Positions 1 through 6,964 of a stretch of 8,649 nucleotides of DNA are shown piece by piece. Position 1 is the first letter of the stretch; every line of letters begins with the position of its first letter. A program made the position numbers and the translations under genes. The notes under the pieces are model-generated. The model was not told where the DNA came from. It was given only the letters and a program-made list of their open reading frames with translations, and did no database searches. Origin of the DNA: Pseudomonadota bacterium (GTDB lineage: Bacteria; Pseudomonadota; Alphaproteobacteria; Rhizobiales; Xanthobacteraceae); NCBI GenBank assembly GCA_021779635.1, contig JAJYAH010000260.1:1-8649 (forward strand). Reading direction: 5' to 3'.

Positions 1-1779
1 GTAATTCCCGTCCGAGGCAAGATTGATGTTGTCGGGATAGCCCGGCAGGTTATCCATCACCGTCTCGACCTTCCCGGTCTTCGGGCCATCGAACCAATAA
101 CGCTTGATCGAGCAACCGAAGGTTTCGGCGAACAGGATCGATTGACCGTCGCTGGCGATGCAGATGCCGTTGGGGAACTTCAACCCCCGCAGCGCGGTAT
201 GTGTGGTTCCGGTCGCCGGATTGTAGCAGATGATCCGGCCGTTGCCGCGCGCCTCCAGTCCGTCGACCGGCCACTCGTGCATTTCGTAGCGGACGGTCGC
301 TTCGGAGAAGAAAATACGTCCGTCGTCGGCGATGTCGAGATCGTCGGCAAGGCGGAGACGGCTGTCGTCGTTGACCGAATAAAGGCTCCGGTTGGTTTCG
401 TCCGTCACCTTCTCGACCTTGCGGTCGGGCGTGATGCGGTAGAGACCCATCCCACCGATGCACACATAGAGATTATCGGCGCGATCGAAGGCCATGCCGA
501 GCGGCTGGCCGCCGATATGGGCGAACACTTCCATCTCCTGATAGTCGGGCGCCTTGAAGCGGATGATGTCGCCGTGGCGCGAGCCGGCGTAGAGATTGTC
601 GTTGCGATCGAGAATGACGTCTTCCGGCGCCTCAATGCGGCCTAGACCGATCAGCGTGACGTCGCGCAGCTTGTCGTTTTGTGCGAACGGCCCGCTGCCG
701 GGTGCGGTCGAAATGGCCGGGGCCAGCCCGTGAAAGGTCGGGCTGACATAGACCTTGCTGATGATGCGGTTGCGGTTCTTCAGCCAGCGGATGTCGATCA
801 CGGCGGCGACCAGCAGGACGGCCGCGAGTACCATGCGGTTGACGCCGCCGCTCACCGACAGCGTGGTCAGGCCGTTGATCAGAAACAGGACGATCAGCGT
901 GCCGACCAGCGCCTTGGCGACGGAACCCTTGCCGCCGCCGAGACTGATGCCGCCCAGTACCGTCGCCGTCAGCACGGTCACTTCCAGTCCGACGCCGACG
1001 TCGCCGCCGACGGTGCCGAGCCGTGCGGCGAAAAACAGCGCACCGATCGCGGTCAGCGCCCCGCTTGCGGTGTAGCACAACGCGATTGTGCGCCGCACCG
1101 GGATACCCGAATTATAGGCCGACCGGCGCGAGCCGCCGATCGCGGTGACATGCCATCCCGGCCGCAGGCGGGTCAGAAAGACATGCCCGAAGATGGCCAC
1201 GACGACATAGACCAGCACGACGGCAGGAACGCCGGCGACAACGCCTCCGCCCATGAAATTCCAGGACGGGAAGTCGGGCAAGGCGGCGGCGATCTTGTTC
1301 GAATTGTCGAACAGCAAGAGATCATAGGCGGAGCGATAGATGATCAGCGTGATCAGCGTGGTGATGAAGGCGCGCAGCCGCAGATACCCGATCAACAGGC
1401 CGTTGACGGCGCCGAGCGCCGCGCCGCACACCAGCGTCGCAACAATGACCGCGGGCACCGGCCAGTTGAGGACATTGAGACAGTATAGTGCGCAGAAATC
1501 GCACAGCGCGAACATCGACCCCACTGAAAGGTCGATGCCGCCGACAATGACGACGAGCGCCATGCCGAGTACAACGAAGCCGATCTCGCCGGCCTGCCGC
1601 CCGGTATCGCCGAGACTGGCGGTAGAAAGAAATCCGGGGATCGATCGGCTGAGAGCGATGGTGACGATCAGGAGAACGATCACCGGGATCGCGGTCTCCG
1701 TCCAACGCTTGGATAGAATTTCGCCGAGCAGGTGGTCTGGCCAGTAGCGGTATCTCAAACGAAGAAGTGCGTCTTGCAT
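1..1779 (-). CDS. RbsC-type sugar ABC transporter permease fused to an SMP-30/gluconolactonase-like domain (3' end cut by window)
   Basis: The frame stays open for 593 codons from the ATG at 1779 to base 1, so the C-terminus lies outside the window. Residues 1 to about 335 are a ribose/xylose-type membrane permease: about ten hydrophobic segments, the family motif GGIDLSVGS near residue 80, and LGGISLGGGKGS near 275. After a linker (about 336-375) comes a beta-propeller of the SMP-30/strictosidine synthase-like superfamily. It shows EAPEDVILD near 383, LADDLDIADDGRIFFSEAT near 477, FPNGI near 535 and the LPGYPDNI block near 578. N537 and D583 match metal ligands known in SMP-30 enzymes. Such enzymes hydrolyse sugar lactones; coupling of uptake to hydrolysis is inferred. 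RbsC-like permeases are reported to end in the cytoplasm, which would place the propeller there. An in-frame ATG at 1854 also exists but lies in a hairpin; neither start has a convincing ribosome site. It is the last gene seen of a three-gene operon. Confidence 0.9.
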   Translation of the reverse strand, partial: MQDALLRLRYRYWPDHLLGEILSKRWTETAIPVIVLLIVTIALSRSIPGFLSTASLGDTGRQAGEIGFVVLGMALVVIVGGIDLSVGSMFALCDFCALYCLNVLNWPVPAVIVATLVCGAALGAVNGLLIGYLRLRAFITTLITLIIYRSAYDLLLFDNSNKIAAALPDFPSWNFMGGGVVAGVPAVVLVYVVVAIFGHVFLTRLRPGWHVTAIGGSRRSAYNSGIPVRRTIALCYTASGALTAIGALFFAARLGTVGGDVGVGLEVTVLTATVLGGISLGGGKGSVAKALVGTLIVLFLINGLTTLSVSGGVNRMVLAAVLLVAAVIDIRWLKNRNRIISKVYVSPTFHGLAPAISTAPGSGPFAQNDKLRDVTLIGLGRIEAPEDVILDRNDNLYAGSRHGDIIRFKAPDYQEMEVFAHIGGQPLGMAFDRADNLYVCIGGMGLYRITPDRKVEKVTDETNRSLYSVNDDSRLRLADDLDIADDGRIFFSEATVRYEMHEWPVDGLEARGNGRIICYNPATGTTHTALRGLKFPNGICIASDGQSILFAETFGCSIKRYWFDGPKTGKVETVMDNLPGYPDNINLASDGNY

Positions 1780-1839
1780 CGGCGGCCTGGCATCGAAGGA
1801 GGAAATCCGGATCGGGATGCGGCTGGTCGCACCCGCTCT

Positions 1840-1871
1840 GAGACGGGCGGCCATGCGACGGCCGCCCGCTC
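1840..1871 (-). promoter_or_regulatory. Strong intergenic hairpin between binding-protein and fused-permease genes
   Basis: Arms CGGGCGGCC (1844-1852) and GGCCGCCCG (1860-1868) pair perfectly over 9 bp around a 7-nt loop. Allowing one bulged base (A1843 on the plus strand) adds three more pairs (1840-1842 with 1869-1871). It starts 18 nt after the stop codon of the binding-protein gene. No T-run follows on the minus strand, so it does not look like an intrinsic terminator. Hairpins after the binding-protein gene of ABC operons are known to stabilise the upstream mRNA and lower downstream expression; that role is inferred here. Confidence 0.6.
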
Positions 1872-1889
1872 ATTTGGCGTAACGATTAT

Positions 1890-2912
1890 CTATTTCTTGA
1901 GATCGCTGAGATTCCAGCAGGCAGTTTCACTTGCTGCGTTCTCCTTGGTGATCGGAATCAGGGTCGTGTACATCGATCCCTTCACCGAGCCGGGTTTTAC
2001 GCCGGAAGAAAGCAACCACTTGATCATGCCCGCCATGTCCGCAGCCTGTGTAGGCACGTCGTAGCTCATATCGAGGTCGAACGCGCCGGACTTGACAAGC
2101 TCGCACGCGCCCTTGCGTTCGCCACCACCGGAGGTCGCGAGAAATACCTTGCCGGTGAGCCCGGCTTCCTTCACGGCAGCTGCGGTACCAATGTCCATGC
2201 CGTCCCAGAAGCCGACGATGCCGCACAGGTCGGGATTCTGTTTCAGAACCGTCTGGGTGATCGCCTTGGCTTTGGCGGCATCCCAATCCGCGGCCTGGCT
2301 CGAGACAACTTTGATGTCCGGATTTTTGGCAAGGACGTTTTCGACGCCCTTCAGGGTGTAGGCGCTGGCCGCAGCCGACAATGCGCCCTGGATCACGGCG
2401 ATCTTGTTCGACTTGCCCTGGCAGGCCTTCACGACGGCTTCGGTCTGGCGTTCGCCGATTTCGTTCCAGTTGGCGCCGACGAAAGCCGAACTGCGATAGT
2501 TCGAGCCCATGTTGATCTGGAGGACGTAGATGCCTTCGTTCTCGGCGCGCTGCGCCAGCTTGGCGTAGGTCTGCACGTCCGGATTATGCAGGATCATCAC
2601 CGCCGGCTTTTCGGAGATCAGCGTCGTCACTGCCTGTGCGCCCGCATTGGTGCTCCAGTTCGGATCGCGGACGATCACCTTGACGCCGTAGGGCTCCAGC
2701 TCCCGCTTGAGGCCCGCGAACCAGCCCTCGGTCAGATCGAAATTCATCGCGACCGGCACGAAAGCCACCGTCTTGCCGGCGAGCGCTTCCTTGAAGGCTC
2801 CCTGGAACGGCTCGTCGAGGCCCTTTTGCGCAAGTGCCGGCGAAGCTGCGACGGAGATCAACCCGATCCCCAATAGCGCCGTTCTGAGTGTCGCGCGTCC
2901 AAATATAGTCAT
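1890..2912 (-). CDS. Periplasmic sugar-binding protein of an ABC importer (ribose-binding/Peripla_BP_4 type)
   Basis: This 340-residue protein begins with a typical Sec signal peptide: basic start MTIFGRATLR, a hydrophobic stretch, then SPALA-Q with cleavage likely after residue 28. The mature part resembles the RbsB/XylF-like class. It opens with GKTVAFVPVAMNF, has a TTLISEKPAVMILHNPD segment near 96-112 typical of the first lobe, a segment near 230-246 with GFWDGMDIGTAAAVKE, and VFLATSGGG at 256-264. These proteins capture a sugar in the periplasm and deliver it to the permease pair. Four cysteines (164, 230, 270, 332) remain in the mature protein and could form disulfides. The ligand cannot be named from sequence. 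The gene lies between the two permease genes, 39 nt after the first and 110 nt before the second. The start is supported by a good ribosome site. Confidence 0.93.
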   Translation of the reverse strand: MTIFGRATLRTALLGIGLISVAASPALAQKGLDEPFQGAFKEALAGKTVAFVPVAMNFDLTEGWFAGLKRELEPYGVKVIVRDPNWSTNAGAQAVTTLISEKPAVMILHNPDVQTYAKLAQRAENEGIYVLQINMGSNYRSSAFVGANWNEIGERQTEAVVKACQGKSNKIAVIQGALSAAASAYTLKGVENVLAKNPDIKVVSSQAADWDAAKAKAITQTVLKQNPDLCGIVGFWDGMDIGTAAAVKEAGLTGKVFLATSGGGERKGACELVKSGAFDLDMSYDVPTQAADMAGMIKWLLSSGVKPGSVKGSMYTTLIPITKENAASETACWNLSDLKK

Positions 2913-2918
2913 TCCCGT

Positions 2919-2923
2919 CCTCC
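2919..2923 (-). promoter_or_regulatory. Ribosome binding site of the sugar-binding protein gene
   Basis: GGAGG on the minus strand, 6 nt before the ATG at 2912. It is the clearest Shine-Dalgarno sequence of the operon, fitting the usual excess of binding protein over permease, and it fixes the start codon. Confidence 0.8.
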
Positions 2924-2951
2924 CATTGTTGATTGATAGTTATGCAGCCGT

Positions 2952-3923
2952 TCAGATGTCGCCTTGTTGTGCCGTCTCCTCGTTACGCGGATTCAGGAAG
3001 GAGTCCGCAATCACGGCGACCAGAAGCACCACGCCCTTGACGAGGTTCTGGCCGGAATAGGAGACGTCCATGATCGTCATGCCGTTGAGCATGGTGCCGA
3101 TCAGAAGCGTGCCGATGATCACATTGACGACACCGCCGCGGCCGCCCGACAAGCCGATGCCGCCAAGAACGACGACCAGGATCACATCATAGATCAGCGT
3201 CGAATTGAATATGCGCGTCGGCATGCTGTTGACCGACGCCGCGAGAATGAGGCCGGCGCCAAAGCCGATCAACGCGGCCAGAACATATTGCAGCACGATG
3301 ATGGGCCGGGTCGGAATACCGGTAACCCGCGCGCCATAGGGATTGTCGCCGATGGCGTAGATATAGGCGCCGATCCGGGTCCGTCGCAGCAGGAATGCCA
3401 CCGCGATGCACGCGATGGCGAACATCACAACCGGCATCGGCACACCCAGCAGATTTCCCTGGCCGAGGTGTTCGAAACCGTCGAGTCCCGGGCTCCACTG
3501 CACCACATCGAGCTTGAAAAGCGCGGCTTGGCCGAGCCCTGCAAGGAACAATCCGGACGCCAATGTCGTGAACAAGGACGGCACCTCGGCGTAGGCGATC
3601 AGCCATCCGTTCACCAGGCCGAATATCACCGTCAGCACGAAAGCCGCCGCGAGCGAAGTCGGTAGCGAATGACCGTCCTGCACCATTTGAAGCACCAGCC
3701 CCGGCGGGACGGCCAGTGCCGCGATCAGCGAAATATCGATGCCGCGTCCGATCACGACGATCGCCATCGCCAGCCCGAGAATGCCCAGCACCGCCACGCT
3801 TTGCAGCAGTGTCAACATGTTCGCGGTGGTAAGAAATCCTGGCAGTGTGAGGGCGAATACGACAAAAAGTGCCGTGAAAACCGCAAACACGATTCCCTGC
3901 TGTCCGACGCTCCTGATCCCCAT
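2952..3923 (-). CDS. RbsC-type sugar ABC transporter permease
   Basis: A 323-residue, very hydrophobic protein with about nine or ten membrane segments, the usual length for RbsC/AraH/XylH-type permeases. Family landmarks are RGIDISLIA at 60-68 (usual form GGIDLSVG), the cytoplasmic loop AIGDNPYGARVTGIPTRP at 190-207 that contacts the ATPase, and the C-terminal LGGIGLSGGRGG at 253-264. The ATG at 3923 follows a purine-rich AAGAGAAG (3929-3936), an acceptable but modest ribosome site. It is the first gene of the operon; its stop is 39 nt from the binding-protein start. It differs clearly from the fused permease at the other end of the operon, so the two probably form a heteromeric channel. The substrate is unknown, probably a sugar or sugar acid. 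Confidence 0.93.
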   Translation of the reverse strand: MGIRSVGQQGIVFAVFTALFVVFALTLPGFLTTANMLTLLQSVAVLGILGLAMAIVVIGRGIDISLIAALAVPPGLVLQMVQDGHSLPTSLAAAFVLTVIFGLVNGWLIAYAEVPSLFTTLASGLFLAGLGQAALFKLDVVQWSPGLDGFEHLGQGNLLGVPMPVVMFAIACIAVAFLLRRTRIGAYIYAIGDNPYGARVTGIPTRPIIVLQYVLAALIGFGAGLILAASVNSMPTRIFNSTLIYDVILVVVLGGIGLSGGRGGVVNVIIGTLLIGTMLNGMTIMDVSYSGQNLVKGVVLLVAVIADSFLNPRNEETAQQGDI

Positions 3924-3978
3924 CCCAACTTCTCTTAATTAATTTGAGGTCAATGTTGGCTCGCTTTGATCGCGAATG

Positions 3979-3995
3979 CAACCTTGTCAGGGTTG
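3979..3995. promoter_or_regulatory. Near-palindrome, possible operator of the ABC importer operon
   Basis: CAACCTTGTCAGGGTTG has two 8-nt arms around a central T with a single mismatch. It lies 56 bp upstream of the first permease ATG, where a LacI-, GntR- or DeoR-type sugar regulator would be expected to bind. No regulator gene is in the window, and the assignment rests on symmetry and position alone. Confidence 0.35.
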
Positions 3996-4228
3996 TGCCA
4001 CCAAAATTAGCAGGCATTCGGGATTAGCCTTTTGGCCCAGACCGGCGGCCGCAGATCGTTCTAAACCGGCAAAGGCCCGCTCCCGCTACCGTGCATTGAG
4101 CGGCTATTGTGCTGTCTCGCGCGCGCATTCTGAGGTATGAAGCGGTTCGTGCTGCAGCGGCATTGCGGCATCACTGGCAATGCCTCCGGCCGGCAGATGC
4201 GGCAAGACGACCCATCAAGACAACCGAT

Positions 4229-4233
4229 GAGGA
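4229..4233 (+). promoter_or_regulatory. Ribosome binding site that sets the slipin start
   Basis: GAGGA lies 4 nt before the ATG at 4238. It favours this start over the longer frame that begins with GTG at 4109, whose extra 43 residues are arginine-rich, lack a ribosome site, and would put the membrane anchor inside the protein rather than at its N-terminus. Confidence 0.75.
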
Positions 4234-4237
4234 CGCC

Positions 4238-5002
4238 ATGGAACTGATCCTTTTTCTTATCGTGCTGCTGGCTTTCTATGCCCTGGTTTCACTTCGCGTG
4301 CTCAAGCAGTACGAACGCGGCGTGGTGTTCCTGCTGGGCAAATTCGCAGGTGTGCGCGGGCCGGGGCTGACGCTGATCTTTGTTCCGATCCAGCAAATGG
4401 TGCGCGTGTCGCTGCGCACCGTCACCATGCAGATCCCGTCGCAAAAGATCATCACCAAGGACAATGTCTCGATCGATATCGCGGCGGTGGCCTATTATCA
4501 TATTACCGATCCGGAAAAGGCGGTGATCGCGATCGAGAACGTCTACAACGCGATCAACCAGATCAGCCAGACCACGGTGCGCAATGTGGTCGGACGGTTC
4601 AGCCTCGATCAACTGCTCTCCGATACCGCGAGCATCAACGACCAGATCAAGAACGTCATCGACCAGCATACCGAGCCATGGGGCACCCAGGTCACGGCGG
4701 TCGAGATCAAGGACATCACGCTGCCGGATAACATGCAGCGGGCGATGGCCAAGGAAGCCGAGGCGGAGCGCGAGCGTCGCGCCAAGATCGTCGCCGCCGA
4801 GGGTGAATATCAGGCGGCGGTAAAGCTCGGCCAGGCGGCCGACATCATCACGCAGCACCCGGTAGCGCTTCAGCTCCGCACCCTGCAGACGATGGCTGAG
4901 ATTTCGGTTGAGAAGAACTCTACCATCATCTTCCCCGCGCAATTCATGACCACCGTGCAGGAGGCGATCGCGCTGCTGTCGAAGGATTCGGCGTCGAAAT
5001 AG
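4238..5002 (+). CDS. Slipin/stomatin-like SPFH (Band 7) membrane protein
   Basis: A 254-residue protein with an N-terminal membrane anchor (about residues 2-19, [19 protein letters not shown]) followed by an SPFH/Band 7 domain. Typical slipin features are [12 protein letters not shown] at 25-36, [10 protein letters not shown] at 41-50, the [10 protein letters not shown] strand near 60-69, [21 protein letters not shown] near 75-95, and the [16 protein letters not shown] segment near 145-160. A charged, helix-forming stretch ([13 protein letters not shown], about 171-183) is the usual coiled-coil oligomerisation region. Slipins form large membrane-bound rings and are linked to membrane microdomains and protein quality control. 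They are often encoded beside an NfeD-type partner, sometimes with a slipin-cleaving protease; no such gene is next to this one here. It is probably a single-gene unit, divergent from the transporter and convergent with the ATP-grasp gene 32 nt away. Confidence 0.92.
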   Translation: MELILFLIVLLAFYALVSLRVLKQYERGVVFLLGKFAGVRGPGLTLIFVPIQQMVRVSLRTVTMQIPSQKIITKDNVSIDIAAVAYYHITDPEKAVIAIENVYNAINQISQTTVRNVVGRFSLDQLLSDTASINDQIKNVIDQHTEPWGTQVTAVEIKDITLPDNMQRAMAKEAEAERERRAKIVAAEGEYQAAVKLGQAADIITQHPVALQLRTLQTMAEISVEKNSTIIFPAQFMTTVQEAIALLSKDSASK

Positions 5003-5034
5003 GCTGAAGCCTGCGTAGGAGGCGTCGTCGTCGG

Positions 5035-6711
5035 CTAGGCGCGATCTGGCGCGGAGGCGCCGGCGCGCGCGAATTTCTGCAGCATCGCATCGAATGCCTG
5101 TTTGATGCGAAACACGAATGGGGCCTTGTAGGGGAAGTCCTCGTTGCGTTCATGGACCAGCATCGAGGCATTGACCTCGAACACCACGAGATTGCCCGCA
5201 CGGTCCAGCCCGCAGTCGATGCCGAAATACTCAAGGCCGATGTGCTGCTGGATGGCGCGCAACGCCTCGTAACGCCCGGAGTTGAAAACCCGGGCGGGAT
5301 CTTGCAAAAACGCCTCTTCTTCCGCCTGCATCCATGGTTGATTGGCCATGTCGGTGCTGACGTGATGCACCTTCCAGTCGTTTCCGATCGCCAGATGATA
5401 CGGCAGAATCTGGTCGCCGACGAAAATGAAGCGATACTTTCGGAAATGACCATCGGCGGAGCGATAGTCGACATACTCGATCAGATAGTGATCGGCATCG
5501 GGGTGTCGCGCCAGAAAGGCCGTGAGTTCGACCGGGTCTTCGATCTTTTCGAAATCGTCACCGCCATGGGTCCCGGCCGGCCGGGCCAGAATGGATGAAG
5601 ACGGAATGGCAGCGCGCAATGTCGCCATCGAAAGTTCGGAACCGGCGGTCTGACGCAAGACTTTCGGAACCTTGCAGCCTGGTATGCCCGCCAGCAGTTC
5701 CGCGACCGCATCGCGCGTCGTCTTGCCGATCTTGCGCGGATCGTTGACGGTTGGCTTGCCGACGCGATCGACCAGATCGGCCGCCATTGGCAACAGCCCG
5801 TCGGCCTGGTCCGCATCGGAAATCAGATTGACGACGACCTGCACGTCCAGCTTCAGCGCTTTGACGTCATACTGGTTGAAGGCGAACAGCGAAAGCGTAT
5901 CGGTGTCGAAGGCAACGTCCTTGAAGAGGTATTCGGTTGGCGTGTTGCCGGCGAACGGACCATACAGCGCCAGGACGCGAAAATCCGCAGGTACCTTCGC
6001 GGCCGGCCGTCTGATCAAGGGCTGGATCCGGGCTCCTTCGGCATAGGCCGCCTTGGCGGCTTCGATTTCGCCGGCCTGTTGCTTGATGCCGCCGATCCAG
6101 TAGAGGCTCTCCGCGTCGCGCGGATTGAGGGCGATGGCCTGCTCAAAACGCGCGATGGCCGCTTGCGGTTCATTGAGCTCGAAGTGAACCTTGCCAAGCT
6201 GATGGCAGAGGGTCCCGTCCTGCGGCCGCTCGCCGACCATTTCCAGCAATAGTCCCCTGGCGATGATGTATTGCTTGGTGGCCATCACCGCCTCAACGAG
6301 GTTGGTGCGCGACGGCCAATGTCCCGGATTAAGCTTCAGGGCTTGAAGATAATAGGCGACGGCCTCCTGAGGCTTCCCGGCCTTGTGGTACGCCATGCCA
6401 AGGTTGCACCAGCAAGAGGTGAGGCTTGGCGCCAGCCGCAATGCGGCCTTGTAGTTTGCCGCTGCCAGCGCGAGATCGCCGCGGACCATGCCGGCATTGC
6501 CGAGATGTGAATGCAGGTCGGCGATGGTCGCGACGGATACGCTGCCGGGCGGTTCATTTTCGGCTGCGGCGAGGCCACGTTGATAGGCGGCGATCGCGTC
6601 GTCGATCCTCCCGGCGGTATAATATTCCAGACCGATGCGCAGCTGCCGTGCCACGAACGAGACGCCGATATCGACGTCCGGGAGGCCGGTGGCCAACGCA
6701 GTTGCAGTCAT
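5035..6711 (-). CDS. Tetratricopeptide-repeat protein with C-terminal ATP-grasp-type ligase domain (paralog A)
   Basis: With the ATG at 6711 the protein has 558 residues. About six TPR units fill residues 24-232, ending in signatures such as YYLQALKLNPGH and FEQAIALNPRD. A linker leads to a domain starting near 244 that carries GNTPTEYLFKD (255-265) and VNDPRKIGKTTRD (322-334), like the pre-ATP-grasp and early helix region of glutathione synthetase. Next come a glycine-rich loop RPAGTHGGDDF (377-387), IEYVDY (411-416), RKYRFIFVG (424-432) and HLAIGNDWKVHH (439-450). The metal-binding end follows: GIDCGL (497-502) with FEVNA (511-515), matching the Asp and Glu-x-Asn residues of ATP-grasp enzymes. 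Such enzymes join a carboxylate to an amine using ATP. The substrate is unknown; TPRs suggest a protein or peptide partner. A longer frame to 6855 starts with TTG, and its extra codons use many A/T-ending forms, so it was not chosen. AAGG lies 8 nt before the ATG. Confidence 0.85.
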   Translation of the reverse strand: MTATALATGLPDVDIGVSFVARQLRIGLEYYTAGRIDDAIAAYQRGLAAAENEPPGSVSVATIADLHSHLGNAGMVRGDLALAAANYKAALRLAPSLTSCWCNLGMAYHKAGKPQEAVAYYLQALKLNPGHWPSRTNLVEAVMATKQYIIARGLLLEMVGERPQDGTLCHQLGKVHFELNEPQAAIARFEQAIALNPRDAESLYWIGGIKQQAGEIEAAKAAYAEGARIQPLIRRPAAKVPADFRVLALYGPFAGNTPTEYLFKDVAFDTDTLSLFAFNQYDVKALKLDVQVVVNLISDADQADGLLPMAADLVDRVGKPTVNDPRKIGKTTRDAVAELLAGIPGCKVPKVLRQTAGSELSMATLRAAIPSSSILARPAGTHGGDDFEKIEDPVELTAFLARHPDADHYLIEYVDYRSADGHFRKYRFIFVGDQILPYHLAIGNDWKVHHVSTDMANQPWMQAEEEAFLQDPARVFNSGRYEALRAIQQHIGLEYFGIDCGLDRAGNLVVFEVNASMLVHERNEDFPYKAPFVFRIKQAFDAMLQKFARAGASAPDRA

Positions 6712-6964
6712 GGATTGCGCCTTGGGTGCGGTGAAGGTGAACCAATCATGAAGATTCTTGGTAAACAAAGTCTTCCCGCCGGTCCCGGGCCGCCCGGCCG
6801 GGCGCGGATTCGGCTTTCCGGTCATTTCCAGGCTGGATGCGGAAATATCCGGCAATACCCGCGATGGCCGCCAGCAAACGCTCGAAATTCATCGATGCGC
6901 GCCGGCTGCGAATCAGCAGATAACAGGGCGATTGAAGCCACAGGCGTCGGAACTTGCTGACATC
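6712..6964. other. Divergent intergenic region between the two TPR-ATP-grasp genes
   Basis: About 253 bases that should hold the promoters of both ligase genes. Visible structure is a perfect 14-bp palindrome CGCCCGGCCGGGCG (6791-6804) and an imperfect inverted repeat with ends AAGATT and AGTCTT (6751-6774). Open frames extend into it from both sides, but each begins with TTG, and the codon use there differs from the genes. No clean -35/-10 pair was found. Confidence 0.5.

Larger units (their letters stand above)
3924..4237. other. Divergent intergenic region between the ABC operon and the slipin gene
   Basis: About 314 bases without a convincing gene, expected to hold the promoters of both flanking units. 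No clean -35/-10 pair is visible on either strand. It holds an AT-rich patch with TTAATTAA (3935-3942) next to the permease start and a 17-bp near-palindrome at 3979-3995. A 36-codon frame at 4137-4247 overlaps the slipin start, but its purine stretch lies too close to its ATG to be a normal ribosome site. Confidence 0.6.

Noticed and set aside
142..1873. Several long frames on both strands over the first 1.9 kb, such as 679-1488 plus and 1322-1873 minus
   Set aside because: Their products are low-complexity, rich in Arg, Asp or Gln, and have no family features, while the minus frame from 1779 gives clear permease and propeller motifs across the whole stretch.
2964..3665. A 233-codon plus-strand frame opposite the RbsC-type permease
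   Set aside because: The product is rich in His, Asp, Gln and Arg and mirrors the permease codons; the minus frame has all the permease motifs.
3976..4000. sigma-54-like elements (minus strand TGGCAC and TTGCA) upstream of the importer operon
   Set aside because: The two elements are 13 nt apart instead of the required 5, so they cannot form a -24/-12 promoter.
4137..4247. 36-codon frame upstream of and overlapping the slipin start, a possible leader peptide
   Set aside because: GAGG is almost touching its ATG, which is too close for a ribosome site, and the sequence has no leader-like codon run or terminator/antiterminator pair.
5001..5012. AGGCTGAAGCCT between the convergent slipin and ligase genes as a terminator
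   Set aside because: It is a very short palindrome overlapping the slipin stop codon, without a T-run.
6618..6623. Perfect TATAAT on the plus strand
   Set aside because: It lies inside paralog A as Tyr codons, has no matching -35 at 16-18 bp, and is about 340 bp from the start of paralog B.
6712..6855. N-terminal extension of paralog A back to a TTG
   Set aside because: The extra 48 codons include many A/T-ending codons (TTG TTT ACC AAG AAT CTT CAT GAT), unlike the gene body, and have no TPR character; the ATG at 6711 has AAGG upstream.
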